DNA of 64,000 bases from contig NZ_FNCI01000003.1 in the NCBI RefSeq assembly GCF_900100755.1, positions 186,001-250,000 of the forward strand. Direction: 5' to 3'. The position numbers and the translations under genes are program-made. Under the pieces are notes generated by a model that worked only from the letters and a program-made list of their open reading frames with translations, did no database searches and was not told the DNA's origin. The stretch's first letter is position 1, and every line of letters starts with the position of its first letter. Source of the DNA: Onishia taeanensis. Its GTDB lineage: Bacteria > Pseudomonadota > Gammaproteobacteria > Pseudomonadales > Halomonadaceae. This document shows, piece after piece, positions 46,509 to 56,671 of this stretch.

Positions 46509-49500
46509 TCATTGCCCGGCGTCCGCTTTACCGAGGCTGAAGCTGTACACCAGGTCAACGGCTTGAGCGGCACCCGACACGGCCTGGATGTACAGGTTGC
46601 GCCACAGGGTATAGCGCAGGGTCAGTTCGGCGATCGGTTCGAATACCCCGACACCATAGCTGACACGCAGATCGTCGCTGAGTTGCCCGCTGACCACGAC
46701 TTCGGACTCATCGCCGCTGCCCGCGGTATCGAGGGCCAAATCGCCAATGCCAAAGACTTCGCCGACCTGGCCTACGGCACCGCCGGTGCGGGACAGCGAC
46801 AGACCGATCAAAGCCGACGTCAGGGCGCTGCTGTCGGATTCGGTATCATTGGGCGCGCGACCCCGCAGCAGATAGGACAAGGCCCGAGACTCTTCCATGG
46901 CAGGCTCTGAGAACACGGAAAGGCTGGGCGAGGTGGCCGAACCGGAGACGCGCAGACCGGCGATCACGCCGTCCTGGGTCTTGTCCGGGCTGCGAATCGC
47001 CTCGAACTGCAGCAGCGGCTGATCGGCCGCGCCGCTGAAGAGCAGCTGGCCCTGACGAATCCGCAGGTCCTGGCCGTAGGCGCGGAAGCGGCCACCTACC
47101 AGGCTGACTTCACCGAACAGCTGCACGGGGCCACTGCTCTGACGAACCTGCAGGCGGCCGTCCAGGCCGGTTTCCAATCCATAGGCCTTGAGGTTCATAT
47201 CCGGGCCCAGCACAAGCTCGACCTGGATGCTGGTGGCCATGCCGGCAGACGCCAGTGCTTCGGCAGTATCCTCGCCGGTTCCGGCCTGCTCCGCTCGCGT
47301 TGCTTCGCGCCTCGCCCGGCGTTCGTCACGCCGGGTGATGATGACCTCATCAGGGCTCGGGCTAGTCGCCGATGGCGGAATCTGGCCGATCTCCAGCCGC
47401 GCCCAGGGCACCTTGACCTGGCCGCGCACGCTGAGCCGTTCAGGCCGCACATCGACTTGGATATCCGGGGCGATTCGCAGCCGGCCAATATCGGCTATAT
47501 CCAGCTGCAATGGCTCTTCTTGCCCATCCAGCGACATCGACAGTTCCCACTCATCGAGGCTTGGCCAGCGGGCGTCACCCTGAATGTCCAAGCGCCCTCG
47601 CTCGCTACGGATCACCCCTTCGATTTGGCCGCTGTCGCCACGCAGACGAACCGTCAGTTCGCCATCTCTCACCTCGAGCGGAATACCGCTGCCCTTCGCT
47701 TGCAGCGAATCGAGCGTCAGGTTGCCGGTCAGGGTGGGCAAGGCCAGGGTGCCGCCCACCGCAATATCGCCATTCAGGCTACCCTCGAGGGTTTCCATAT
47801 CGCCAGCCAGGGGTTGATAAGGCGAGAGCTGCAGGCTCTGGAGCCGCAGACGCCCGTCCAATGCTCCTTGCCCTTGGGGATCGTCAATACGCAGCGTCAG
47901 GTTGACGCTGCCGCCTTGCTCGAGCTCGAGATCCAGCTCGGCATTGGCGGCCTGAGGCGTGGCATTGGCGGTCAGCTTCAGCTGGGTGGTGGGCAGCGTG
48001 ACGGGCTGGCCAAAGGAATTCTGGGCCTCGATATCCAGGCGGCTGTCGAGGTTGGCATCCAGCGACCAGGTGCTGCCCTGATCCTGCCAGGCGACCACCA
48101 CCTCGGCGTTGTTATCACCGCTTGCCTTCCAGCCAACCGGCAGAGAAGGCTCCAGGAGGGCCATGGGCAGCTCCGTGAGCTGCAGCCTGGCCTGCCCTTG
48201 CTGAGCAGAGGCATCGATGGGCTGGGTGCTGCACAGACGACCGCCTTCCTCTCGGGCCAGGCAAAACGGCGAGAGACTGACCGCGGACTTGGCGATGTCG
48301 ACATCGAAGGTCAAGGCTTCGTCCAGGCGCAGCGTGCCGGCATCCGCGTCGACCTCCAGCGGCATCAGTTGCCCCTGGTATCGGTCGCGGTCGGCGTTGA
48401 GGCCGCCCTCCAGGGTGAGGCCAGCCCGGGACAGCGGCATGCCTCGCCCGGCCGTTGCCTCGAGGGTCAGCCGATGCTCGGACAAGCGGCCGTCGAGCCC
48501 GAGCGTCAGGCGCGAAAACCGCTGACCGCCGGCGTCTAGGCGCTCTGCCTCCAGGGTGAGATCAAGCTCAGGATCCTCGAGCCCCTGCGTACGCGCCCGC
48601 AGGTTCAGGGCTCCCAGGCGGTTTTCGGCAAAGACCAGACGTTCGCCGTTCAGATCCAGCGCCAGAGTCGGCGTATCCAAGCTGCCGCCAAGCTGGAAGT
48701 CGCCCTGCAGGGTACCGCCAAGCTCCGGTGACAGAGCATTGAGCCCCGGCGCCTGCAGCGAGCCGGATAGATCCATCTGATCGCCGATCTGACCCTCTGC
48801 AGTCAGGCGGTTCTCGCCCTGGCGCAGGTCGAGCTGCTTGATGTTCCAGCGCATATCACTGTTGCCGCTGAGGCTGCCCGATAGAGAGACCGGTAAGTCA
48901 TTGAGGGTGCCATCGATGGCAAGCTCGGGAATGCCGAGTCGCCAACCATCGTCTGCCTGCACGAAGCTCAGGGTGGCATCGCCGTCCAGGCGACCGGCCA
49001 CGGCACTGGTATAGGCGCCGGGGTCGAGTTCATCCAGGTTGATGGTGGCATCGAGCGTCAGTCCATCGGCCCAGTTGATCTTGCCCCGGCTTATCAGGGC
49101 GCCCTCGCCGCTCTTCAGCGATAGCGGTAGCCAGGCAAAGTGCTCGGCGTCACCGGTGCCGGTCGCTGCCACCCGAGTGGGTGCCACCTCCGGCCCCGAG
49201 GCCTCGGCCGACAGGGCCAGGCGATAGTCGAGCAGGCTCCCATTCAAGCGTGCCCTCAGGTCAGTCAACCGGTATGGCTCTACCCTGTTGCCGGCACCTG
49301 ACGGTGTGTCAGCGCCGGGCGATGCGCCGGACAAGGGCCATTGCAGGGCGTTGGACTCGAGCTTGAGTTCAAACGGCAAGGTGGGAGCCAGGGCATCGAG
49401 ACTGGCGTTGAGCTGAGCAGTCGCGGGCCCCTTGGCGGCAAGCGCTACCTTCAAGGCGGCCAGGTTGCCGTCAAGGCGCAGGTCGAGCCGTTCGCCGGCA

Positions 49501-50519
49501 AGCGCCGGCATGGCGGCCAACTGCTTGACCTGGGCGTTGAGGCGCGCCTCGAGCGGGTAGTCATCCTGCAGTGTGATCTTGGCCTCGAGGCGCGCATCGG
49601 CTTCGGGCATGGCCAGGGTCAGGGGCGATATCTCGATATCGCTGCCCTGTCCTGACAGGCTCAGTGCCAGGCGGTCGACCCGATACGCGTTCGGCCCGGT
49701 GAGTGCGGCATCCTCGATGACGAGGTTCGGCACCTCGATGGCAAGCGGCAGCGTGATGGCCGGCAGGGCGATCCGCTCGCGCTGGGCCAGCGGGACAGTT
49801 GGCTCGCTCGCCTCGGCGGCATCGCTCACCACTGGCGGTGTCTGCCGGGCGACCTGCCCCGCACTGTCTATGGCTTGGGCACTCAACGACGAAGGCGCAC
49901 GGTCCGCGTTATCCAGGGCCAGTGCCTGTCCTTCGCTGGTTGGCAGCGTCAGCCGCATGCCGGACAGCGTGGTGGGCGATAGCGTCAGGGTGCCTGCGTC
50001 CAGTGAGGCGCCGGTCTGAAAATGCGACCACCTCAGGTGGGTGCCATCGGCAAGGCGTACATCGACGTCATCGAGCAGGATGTCACGCAGCTCGATGGGG
50101 AATGGCACGTTGATCGTCGGAGCGGCTCCGCTCTCGGAAGTGGGCTGATCCGGCTCACCTGCCTCGCTGGCGGCAAGGCGAATCCGCGCCCCGGTGACGC
50201 CTAGACGGTCGAGGCAGAGCTTGCTGTCGAGCAGACAGTCGTCTGCCCAGTCGAGCTCGAGGCGTTCGACATAGATGCTGGCCGGCCCTGCCTCGAGCGC
50301 AAGGCCGTCTATGACCAGATGATCCAGCGGGGCGCCCGAAGCGTCCTGATAGGTCAAGAAGCCTCTTGACTGACCCTGCTCGAGCAGCAGTCCGGTACCC
50401 CAGGGCGACAGGGCCAACCCCATCACGACCAGCACCAGGCCGATCAGCCAAATAGGCAACCACAGCAGACACCGCAACAGCGCCCGGCCCCATGCCTTGA
50501 ATATGTTCATTCCGGTCAT
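46509..50519 (-). CDS. tamB: Translocation and assembly module subunit TamB
   Basis: A 1336-aa AsmA-like envelope-spanning protein. An N-terminal signal anchor (about 14-38) is followed by a very long repetitive beta-rich region of alternating hydrophobic residues (lipid-groove type) and a C-terminal DUF490 domain ([34 protein letters not shown]). TamB works with TamA in outer-membrane protein assembly and in phospholipid transport between membranes. It starts 12 nt after tamA; ATG codons at 50519 and 50510 are both possible. Confidence 0.93.
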   Translation of the reverse strand: MTGMNIFKAWGRALLRCLLWLPIWLIGLVLVVMGLALSPWGTGLLLEQGQSRGFLTYQDASGAPLDHLVIDGLALEAGPASIYVERLELDWADDCLLDSKLCLDRLGVTGARIRLAASEAGEPDQPTSESGAAPTINVPFPIELRDILLDDVDVRLADGTHLRWSHFQTGASLDAGTLTLSPTTLSGMRLTLPTSEGQALALDNADRAPSSLSAQAIDSAGQVARQTPPVVSDAAEASEPTVPLAQRERIALPAITLPLAIEVPNLVIEDAALTGPNAYRVDRLALSLSGQGSDIEISPLTLAMPEADARLEAKITLQDDYPLEARLNAQVKQLAAMPALAGERLDLRLDGNLAALKVALAAKGPATAQLNASLDALAPTLPFELKLESNALQWPLSGASPGADTPSGAGNRVEPYRLTDLRARLNGSLLDYRLALSAEASGPEVAPTRVAATGTGDAEHFAWLPLSLKSGEGALISRGKINWADGLTLDATINLDELDPGAYTSAVAGRLDGDATLSFVQADDGWRLGIPELAIDGTLNDLPVSLSGSLSGNSDMRWNIKQLDLRQGENRLTAEGQIGDQMDLSGSLQAPGLNALSPELGGTLQGDFQLGGSLDTPTLALDLNGERLVFAENRLGALNLRARTQGLEDPELDLTLEAERLDAGGQRFSRLTLGLDGRLSEHRLTLEATAGRGMPLSRAGLTLEGGLNADRDRYQGQLMPLEVDADAGTLRLDEALTFDVDIAKSAVSLSPFCLAREEGGRLCSTQPIDASAQQGQARLQLTELPMALLEPSLPVGWKASGDNNAEVVVAWQDQGSTWSLDANLDSRLDIEAQNSFGQPVTLPTTQLKLTANATPQAANAELDLELEQGGSVNLTLRIDDPQGQGALDGRLRLQSLQLSPYQPLAGDMETLEGSLNGDIAVGGTLALPTLTGNLTLDSLQAKGSGIPLEVRDGELTVRLRGDSGQIEGVIRSERGRLDIQGDARWPSLDEWELSMSLDGQEEPLQLDIADIGRLRIAPDIQVDVRPERLSVRGQVKVPWARLEIGQIPPSATSPSPDEVIITRRDERRARREATRAEQAGTGEDTAEALASAGMATSIQVELVLGPDMNLKAYGLETGLDGRLQVRQSSGPVQLFGEVSLVGGRFRAYGQDLRIRQGQLLFSGAADQPLLQFEAIRSPDKTQDGVIAGLRVSGSATSPSLSVFSEPAMEESRALSYLLRGRAPNDTESDSSALTSALIGLSLSRTGGAVGQVGEVFGIGDLALDTAGSGDESEVVVSGQLSDDLRVSYGVGVFEPIAELTLRYTLWRNLYIQAVSGAAQAVDLVYSFSLGKADAGQ

Positions 50520-50531
50520 GTCCCTTCCGGT

Positions 50532-52403
50532 TTAGAGCTCCGGGCCAATGGAGAAGTGAATGCGATAGGCGTTGTCGGGGTCATCCATGGGATGCGCCAC
50601 ATCGAAACGAATCGGGCCCACCGGGGATATCCAGCGCACCCCAAGCCCCGCCCCTGTCTTCAGTTCAGGGGCTCCCCAGGCGGTGAAGGCGTTGCCGGTA
50701 TCGACAAAGGCCGCGCCCCACCAATCACCCGTAACGCGGCGCTGGGCCTCCAGGCTTGCCGTAAATAGCTGCTGACCGCCGGTCAGTTCGCCATCGGCGT
50801 TTTCTGGCGACAGGCTTTCGTAGCCATAACCACGCACGCTGTTATCGCCACCGGCGAAGAATCGCAGCGACGGAGGAATCTTGTCGAAGTCACTGGTTTC
50901 TATCGCTCCCATGCCCGCACGACCGATGAAACGGTTATCGTCGCCGAGCATGCGAATCCACTGGGTATCGAGCGTGGCCCGCAAGAAGGTGGCATCCGAG
51001 CCCCAGGCCGTGTCGGAGTAGGCAAACGAAAGGCGCTGGCGGTCTCCCCAGGTTGGGAAGATGGGATTGCGGCTGCGGGTGCGTGACCAGCTGACACCCG
51101 GGTAATACAGCAGCACCTGGTCGTCTTCACTGGCCTGTGTGAAGTCTTCGTAGGTCGTGCGCACGAACACGTCCTGGGTCCAGCCGTTGTCGAACTTCCA
51201 GCGCCGAGACACCTCCGTGGAGATCTCCAGGCTCTGGGTATCCTCGTTGTCGACCTGCTGGAACCCATAGTCGATGCGATAGCTGTCGCGCAGCGGGTTC
51301 GCGAGCGGGATCAGGTATTCGCCGGAGAACTCCTGTTCGGGTGCCGAGAGAAACAGCTCATTGGTCAGGCTGTGGCCCGCGCTGTTCAGCCAGGGCTGTG
51401 TCCAGGACAGCCGAGTGCGGGGCCCCACGTCGGTGGCGTAGCCGATACCCACCTCGAAGCGATGGCGGTCGGCGGGCACCAGGGTGACATCGACCGGCAC
51501 CTCATGGCGCTGATCCGGAAAAAGGCGGCCGGCGGCGACCAACGCCGGTTGCTGGATACGCCTCGCCTCGGCCAACTGGCTCTCGTCCGCGGCCCCTTCG
51601 AGATTGGCCTCTTGCCACCAGGGCGAGATAGAACGACCTGAGGGCGGTTCCAGTGCCAGGTCGGACGTGGTGTCCAGCCGCGGCCGCACGCTGATCGAAG
51701 AAAACCAATTGCTCTGCGACAAACGCTGATTGTACTGCGCCAACTGGCCGGCCAGATAGGGATCGCCAGAGGCGAAAGGCAGCATATTGCGCAAGCGGTC
51801 CTCATCGATCTGGCTGCCCTGGATATCGATGTCGCCAAAGCGGTAGCGAGGACCGCTATCAAGGGTCAGATAAATCCGCGCACTCTGCTCCCAGGGGCGT
51901 ACCTCCATGCGTCGCTCCGGGAAGTCCGCATCGAAATAGCCCCGCTGCAAGGACAGTGAAGACAGCTTGCTGCGCAGGCTGTCGTAGGGGGCATGCACCA
52001 GCGGCTCGCCTATGGCGAGGCCGGGGTCAGCCAGGACGCTATCGAAGGCATCATCGTGCTCGGCCTCACCGGTGACGGCCAGATCCAGCACGGTAATCTT
52101 GACCCGCTCACCCGGTGTGATGGCGAGCTCGGCGCCATCGATGGGATCCCCCGTGAAGCGGATCTCGACACTGGGCTGGTAATAGCCATACACCCGCATG
52201 GCCTCGAGCGTCTGGTTGCGCACCTTGGCCATCAGGCGCTCTGAGCGGTACTGAGAGGCCTCGATGGCGTCGAGGTATAGCCGCACGTTTTCTGCCGCCG
52301 GGCCGTCGAGCCCCTCGATCTCTACGTCAAGGGCTTGGGCAATGGGCGCTGCGGTAATGCCAATGCTAAAGACGCACAGCCGCCATCCAGGGCTCCAGCG
52401 CAT
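50532..52403 (-). CDS. tamA: Translocation and assembly module outer-membrane subunit TamA
   Basis: An Omp85-family outer-membrane protein of 623 aa with a signal peptide (ending about residue 24, AQA), POTRA domains (about 25-265) and a 16-strand barrel. The Omp85 lid-lock motif is visible as VRGYGYESLSP, and the C-terminal GAGLGVRWISPVGPIRFDVA is typical. It begins 1 nt after the stop of the coiled-coil gene and precedes tamB. Confidence 0.94.
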   Translation of the reverse strand: MRWSPGWRLCVFSIGITAAPIAQALDVEIEGLDGPAAENVRLYLDAIEASQYRSERLMAKVRNQTLEAMRVYGYYQPSVEIRFTGDPIDGAELAITPGERVKITVLDLAVTGEAEHDDAFDSVLADPGLAIGEPLVHAPYDSLRSKLSSLSLQRGYFDADFPERRMEVRPWEQSARIYLTLDSGPRYRFGDIDIQGSQIDEDRLRNMLPFASGDPYLAGQLAQYNQRLSQSNWFSSISVRPRLDTTSDLALEPPSGRSISPWWQEANLEGAADESQLAEARRIQQPALVAAGRLFPDQRHEVPVDVTLVPADRHRFEVGIGYATDVGPRTRLSWTQPWLNSAGHSLTNELFLSAPEQEFSGEYLIPLANPLRDSYRIDYGFQQVDNEDTQSLEISTEVSRRWKFDNGWTQDVFVRTTYEDFTQASEDDQVLLYYPGVSWSRTRSRNPIFPTWGDRQRLSFAYSDTAWGSDATFLRATLDTQWIRMLGDDNRFIGRAGMGAIETSDFDKIPPSLRFFAGGDNSVRGYGYESLSPENADGELTGGQQLFTASLEAQRRVTGDWWGAAFVDTGNAFTAWGAPELKTGAGLGVRWISPVGPIRFDVAHPMDDPDNAYRIHFSIGPEL

Positions 52404-52404
52404 C

Positions 52405-53253
52405 TTAGCGAGTCTCCAGCGATTCCAGCTGGGCGCTGATGGCCAGCTGCGACTGACGCAGTTCGGTCAGTTGGGCACGATAGTCATCGAGACGCTCGAT
52501 CAACGCCTCTCGCGATGTGACAGCCTCGTCGCGGCCCGTCGCGAGCTCATCGAGGCGCTCCGTCAGAGCGTCCTGGTCGGTCTCGAGCGAGCGCGTCGAG
52601 CTCATCAGCGAAGCGGAGACCACTTCCTGAGCGGATTGGCGCTGCTCGGTTTGTGAAAGCTTGGCAGCGACCTCGTCCAGGCGATCACTCAGTGTCGTCG
52701 TGTCGCCCTCAATCACGTCCAGGCGTGCCGCCAAGGCCGCCCGGGCGTCATCGCCATTGCTCTCCAGGGCATCCAACGAGGCGCGCGTGGCCTCCTGTGC
52801 GGCCTGAAGATTGTCCTGGCGCTCGGCTTGAGCGTTCAGCCGCGCGATCATCGCTTCACTGTCGTCGCTGCCGGAGAGCGTTTCGCGAAAGTCCGCCAGT
52901 TGATTTTCCTGTTCGTTGAGACGCTGAACCAGTTGGCCCTGCTCCTCACCGAGGGCATCCAGGGCATTTTCGAGGCGTTCGACATTACCGCCTCGGTTGG
53001 CATCCAAGCCATCGAAGCGCGCGTGCACGTTGGATAGCTGACCCTGCAACTGGCGGAAGTCCTGTTTGAGACTGATATGCTCCTGCCAAGCAAGGTAGCC
53101 AAATCCGCCAAGGGCCCCTGCCAGCAGCAACATCAGGCACCAGAGGGGCCACAGCCTCGGCGCTGGTGGCGCGTAGCGAGCCTGGCCGCCTAGGCTGGCA
53201 TTCACATCCGGGACGATGTGTGTCAGGCGCTCTTCCTCAGGGCGCTCAGCCAT
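52405..53253 (-). CDS. Membrane-anchored coiled-coil protein heading the tamAB operon
   Basis: A 282-aa protein I cannot assign to a named family. A cytoplasmic N-terminus of about 36 residues (MAERPEEERLTHIVPDV) is followed by one transmembrane helix (about 38-58, LWCLMLLLAGALGGFGYLA) and then a long heptad-patterned coiled coil to the end, presumably periplasmic. ATG 53253 has AAGGAG 7 nt upstream. Its stop is 1 nt from tamA, so it is almost certainly co-translated with the TAM genes and may act with them. Confidence 0.8.
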   Translation of the reverse strand: MAERPEEERLTHIVPDVNASLGGQARYAPPAPRLWPLWCLMLLLAGALGGFGYLAWQEHISLKQDFRQLQGQLSNVHARFDGLDANRGGNVERLENALDALGEEQGQLVQRLNEQENQLADFRETLSGSDDSEAMIARLNAQAERQDNLQAAQEATRASLDALESNGDDARAALAARLDVIEGDTTTLSDRLDEVAAKLSQTEQRQSAQEVVSASLMSSTRSLETDQDALTERLDELATGRDEAVTSREALIERLDDYRAQLTELRQSQLAISAQLESLETR

Positions 53254-53332
53254 AGGTGACTCCTTGCCAGATAGAGAATGTAAGAACGAAGTAAGACCGG
53301 TCGGGCCAAGATTGAGGCATAAACCTCGATCA

Positions 53333-53361
53333 TTGGCGAGCATACCCCAGAGTGCTATGAT
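53333..53361 (+). promoter_or_regulatory. Candidate sodB promoter with a long leader
   Basis: TTGGCG (53333-53338) and TATGAT (53356-53361) are 17 nt apart. If used, they give a leader of about 200 nt before sodB. The 312-nt gap from 53254 to 53565 holds this element, the unmapped promoter of the coiled-coil gene, and nothing else I can identify. Confidence 0.45.
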
Positions 53362-53565
53362 GAGGCGACACTACATAGGCGCAGATGCTTGGTATCGTAA
53401 GGTTTTTTAGCCATTGACGCATCTTCTTGGCATGCCTTTGGCATCTGATTAAAGGTTCGGGATCCGTCCTGACGAATTGGACTCCCGCCCCTTGAATTAT
53501 GTTCTCGAGGGCTCCAGAACTTTAATGGATGTACCTCCCCTTGACCGATGAGGAGTAAGTAAACC

Positions 53566-54144
53566 ATGGCATTCGAACTACCCGCCCTGCCGTACGAAAT
53601 GAACGCGCTTGAGCCGCACATTTCTGCCGAGACGCTGGAATATCACTATGGCAAGCATCACCAGACCTATGTGACCAAGCTCAACCAGATGACCGACGGC
53701 ACCGACGATGCCAACAAGTCTCTGGAAGAGATCATCAAGTCTGCCTCCGGCGGCCTGTTCAACCAGGCGGCTCAGGTCTGGAACCACACCTTCTACTGGC
53801 ATTGCCTGTCCCCGAACGGTGGCGGTGAGCCGACCGGTGCCCTGGCCGACGCCATCAACGCCAAGTTCGGCTCCTTCGAAGAATTCAAGGAAGCCTTCAA
53901 CGCCAAGGCGGCTGGCAACTTCGGTTCTGGCTGGACCTGGCTGATCAAGACCGATGATGGCGGCGTGGATATCGTCAACACCGACGATGCAGATACTCCG
54001 GTTGCTCACGGCCAGACGCCGCTGCTGACCATCGATGTGTGGGAACACGCCTACTACATCGACTATCGCAACGCCCGTCCCAAGTATCTCGAAAACGTGT
54101 GGAAGATCCTTAACTGGGATTTCGTTGCGCAGAACTTCGCGTAA
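53566..54144 (+). CDS. sodB: Iron superoxide dismutase
   Basis: Dismutes superoxide in the cytoplasm; 192 aa. The metal ligands are the histidine in [12 protein letters not shown], the histidine in WNHTFYWH, and aspartate and histidine in [10 protein letters not shown]. The segments [11 protein letters not shown] and FGSGWTWL favour the iron type over the manganese type. ATG 53566 follows GAGGAG. A tandem repeat and an intrinsic terminator follow. Confidence 0.96.
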   Translation: MAFELPALPYEMNALEPHISAETLEYHYGKHHQTYVTKLNQMTDGTDDANKSLEEIIKSASGGLFNQAAQVWNHTFYWHCLSPNGGGEPTGALADAINAKFGSFEEFKEAFNAKAAGNFGSGWTWLIKTDDGGVDIVNTDDADTPVAHGQTPLLTIDVWEHAYYIDYRNARPKYLENVWKILNWDFVAQNFA

Positions 54145-54159
54145 CTTTTGCTGCGCAAT

Positions 54160-54210
54160 TAGGTTCGGACCTATGTTTCGGACTTAGGTTTGGGACTTAG
54201 GTTTCGAACA
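54160..54210 (+). repeat. Four tandem 12-13-bp repeats in the sodB 3' region
   Basis: TAGGTTCGGACC, TATGTTTCGGACT, TAGGTTTGGGACT and TAGGTTTCGAACA are contiguous, starting 16 nt after the sodB stop and ending 30 nt before its terminator. They would be transcribed in the sodB 3' UTR. Confidence 0.75.
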
Positions 54211-54239
54211 AGCGCATCTTCTGAGATGTGCTATGCGTC

Positions 54240-54268
54240 AAAACCCTCGCCATTGGCGGGGGTTTTTT
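54240..54268 (+). terminator. Intrinsic terminator of sodB
   Basis: AAAACCC-T-CGCC / GGCG-G-GGGTTTT with an ATT loop and a TTTTTT run. The A-run on the other side may let it work for minus-strand transcripts too. Confidence 0.85.
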
Positions 54269-54386
54269 GGTTAGTGGCCAAATGTCGTCATCTAATAACG
54301 TCAGGCGATCTGGGCAAGCATTGCCCGGCGCTAAACCGGGCAGTCTCAATGTCGGTATCAAGACGCCGATATCAAGAAAGTCGCTA

Positions 54387-55685
54387 TCAAGGATCAGCGC
54401 GTCGCCCGATGCCGCGGTAGACCAGGCCACGCCCGGCCACGAAGTCAGGATCGAAGATATTGCGACCGTCGAGGATCAATCGCTCACCCAAAAGGCTGCC
54501 CAGCAGGCGCCAGTCTGGGTTCCAGTAGCACTTCCACTCGGTCACCAGCATCAAGGCATCGGCCCCCTCGCAGGCCGCGTAAGGATCACGCTCACACAGC
54601 GTGAGCAGCGGATGCTCACCGACATGCTCCCGCAGGGCATGAAGTGCAGCCGGATCATGCAAGCGTACCTTGACGCCCTGAGCCCACAACGCCTCGAGCA
54701 GGGGCAGCACCGGGGCATGGTCGATGCGAGCCGTGCCGGGCTTGAAGGCCGCCCCCCAGATAGCCACGGTGCGACCCTCGAGCTGTCCCTGGAAATAGGC
54801 CCACAGCTTGCGGAACAGGGTCTCTTTCTTGTGCTCGTTGATATCCAGCACCTGGCTTAGCAGCGCGGAGCCACGGCCGCTTGCCGATTGCACGTCTGCC
54901 AGGCGCATCAGGTCCCGCGAGAAGTTTGGGCCACCGAAGCCGCAACCGGGATAGAGATACTCGTAGCCGATGCGGGTGTCCGCCCCCATCCCCTGACGGA
55001 CATGCTCGACGTCGACGCCCAGAGTGTCGGCCAGACCGGCGATATCGTTCATGTAGCTGATGCGGGTGGCGAGCATGCCATTGATGGCCAGTTTGGTTAG
55101 CTCGGCGGCACGTCGCGGCATGCACTGGAAGACTTCGCTGCGACGGTTGAAGGCCCTCAGCAGTTCCCGCACCTGGTCCGTGGCCAGCGCATCCTCGCTG
55201 CCCAGCAGCCAGCGTGCCGGTCGAGTGAAGACTTGCCAGGCACGCCCCTCTTCGAGCATGTCCGGCAGTGCCACGGCGACCTGGCCGGCATGGCCAAGCA
55301 GTGCCTCCAAGCGCTCGGTCTCGCCGACCGGAAAGGTGGAGTTATTGACCACCACCAGAGGCGCCGACTGGCGAGTCGCCAGCTCCTCGACGGCTTGCTG
55401 CGCCGCATCGCGCTGATCAGGTGCCAGGGCAAGCCACAGCACATCGATCTCGGTGAGATCACCCGCCGGCTCGGCCTCGCTATCGCTGATCGCGAGGGCC
55501 CCGTCTCGACAGGCCGCCTCCAGCTGGGCGATCAGTTCCGGCTCACGGGTCAGCCAGTCGACCTCCTTGAGCAGGGACCAGGGCTGGTCGGCGTGAGGCT
55601 GCCAGCTGACACGATGACCCACGCTTGCCAATGCCGCCGCGGCCGTCGCGGCGGCAAGCTCACTTCCCTGTACGACAACGCGCAT
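54387..55685 (-). CDS. UDP-glucose 6-dehydrogenase homologue lacking the catalytic cysteine
   Basis: A 432-aa protein with the full fold of UDP-glucose dehydrogenase: NSTFPVG, LEEGRA, the catalytic-type lysine and asparagine (TKLAING, K198 and N202), ADTRIG, and a C-terminal UDP-binding domain. Two key parts are altered. The catalytic segment, normally GGxCFPKD, reads GGPNFSRD, so the nucleophilic cysteine is N254 and the lysine is R257. The N-terminal NAD loop, normally GxGxxG, reads QGSELA. The frame is intact and well ordered, which argues against a decaying gene. It begins 3 nt after the galU stop, in one operon. A pseudoenzyme or changed chemistry is likely. Confidence 0.8.
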   Translation of the reverse strand: MRVVVQGSELAAATAAAALASVGHRVSWQPHADQPWSLLKEVDWLTREPELIAQLEAACRDGALAISDSEAEPAGDLTEIDVLWLALAPDQRDAAQQAVEELATRQSAPLVVVNNSTFPVGETERLEALLGHAGQVAVALPDMLEEGRAWQVFTRPARWLLGSEDALATDQVRELLRAFNRRSEVFQCMPRRAAELTKLAINGMLATRISYMNDIAGLADTLGVDVEHVRQGMGADTRIGYEYLYPGCGFGGPNFSRDLMRLADVQSASGRGSALLSQVLDINEHKKETLFRKLWAYFQGQLEGRTVAIWGAAFKPGTARIDHAPVLPLLEALWAQGVKVRLHDPAALHALREHVGEHPLLTLCERDPYAACEGADALMLVTEWKCYWNPDWRLLGSLLGERLILDGRNIFDPDFVAGRGLVYRGIGRRADP

Positions 55686-55688
55686 GGC

Positions 55689-56579
55689 TCAGTCCTCTGC
55701 GACGTAGCGTTGCATCAGTTCCTGAAAACCGGCGCCAAACTTGGGATGCCGCTTGGCAAAGGCCAGGATGGCCTCCAGGTAGCCAAGCTGATGGCCACAG
55801 TCATAGGTCGCTCCCTGCATGCGAAACGCCTGCACGCCCTCACGAGCGATCAGGGTATCGATGGCATCCGTGAGCTGGATTTCACCGCCGGCACCTGGCT
55901 TGGTCTCGGCCAGCAGCGAAAAAATCGAGCCCGGCAGCAGATAGCGTCCGATCACCGCAAGACTGGAGGGCGCATCTTCCACCGCGGGCTTCTCGACCAC
56001 GCTGGCCATCGGCGCGGAATGGCCGGCCTCCGGGATATCGCCTTCGAGAGCCACGATACCGTACTTGTAAACCATCTCCTTGGGCACGTTCTCGACCATG
56101 ATCTGCGACTGGCCGCTTTGCTCGAATGCCTGGATCATGCCGGCCAGGTCGTTTTGATCGAGGCCTTGGCTGTCGACCAGCACATCGGGCAGCAGGACGG
56201 CAAAGGGCTCGTCATCGCCGATCACCGGTCGAGCGCACAGCACCGCGTGGCCGAGCCCCAGCGGCTCGGGCTGGCGCACGCTGATGATCTTGACGTCATC
56301 GGGGATGATATGACGCAGCTCCTCGAGCAGCTCTAGCTTGCCTTTGGCCTCGAGGGTGGTTTCCAGCTCGAAATGCTTGTCGAAGTGGTTCTCGATGGCG
56401 CCCTTGCTCGAGTGGGTCACCAGCACGATTTCCTTGATGCCGGCGGCCACGGCCTCTTCGACCACGTACTGAATCACCGGCTTGTCGACGATGGTGATCA
56501 TTTCCTTGGGAATGGCCTTGGAAGCCGGCAAACAGCGAGTACCTAGGCCAGCGACGGGCAACACAGCCTTGCGAATCAT
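55689..56579 (-). CDS. galU: UTP-glucose-1-phosphate uridylyltransferase
   Basis: Makes UDP-glucose from UTP and glucose 1-phosphate; 296 aa. The nucleotide-binding signature GLGTRCLPASKAIPKEM is at residues 11-27, and the segments VDKPVIQYVVEEA and PGAGGEIQLTDAID are typical. ATG 56579 follows AAAGGA; the open frame upstream is not protein-like. Followed by the Ugd-like gene in the same operon. Confidence 0.95.
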   Translation of the reverse strand: MIRKAVLPVAGLGTRCLPASKAIPKEMITIVDKPVIQYVVEEAVAAGIKEIVLVTHSSKGAIENHFDKHFELETTLEAKGKLELLEELRHIIPDDVKIISVRQPEPLGLGHAVLCARPVIGDDEPFAVLLPDVLVDSQGLDQNDLAGMIQAFEQSGQSQIMVENVPKEMVYKYGIVALEGDIPEAGHSAPMASVVEKPAVEDAPSSLAVIGRYLLPGSIFSLLAETKPGAGGEIQLTDAIDTLIAREGVQAFRMQGATYDCGHQLGYLEAILAFAKRHPKFGAGFQELMQRYVAED

Positions 56580-56671
56580 GGCAGTCCTTTTCGATATCAA
56601 CTTTGAATAGTAGCGTTTGCTATAACCATCTGTTCGATGAGCGAATCCCTGCATTATGGCATAGCCGACCG

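Noticed and set aside
46444-46512. N-terminal extension of MsrA starting at the ATGA overlap with tamB
   Set aside because: The internal ATG at 46443 has an ideal AAGGAG site and matches the E. coli MsrA start and length; the extension was kept only as an alternative.
47457-48539. 360-codon open frame antisense to tamB
   Set aside because: tamB is clear on the minus strand; the plus-strand frame is low-complexity Gln/Arg/Gly-rich with no ribosome site that stands out.
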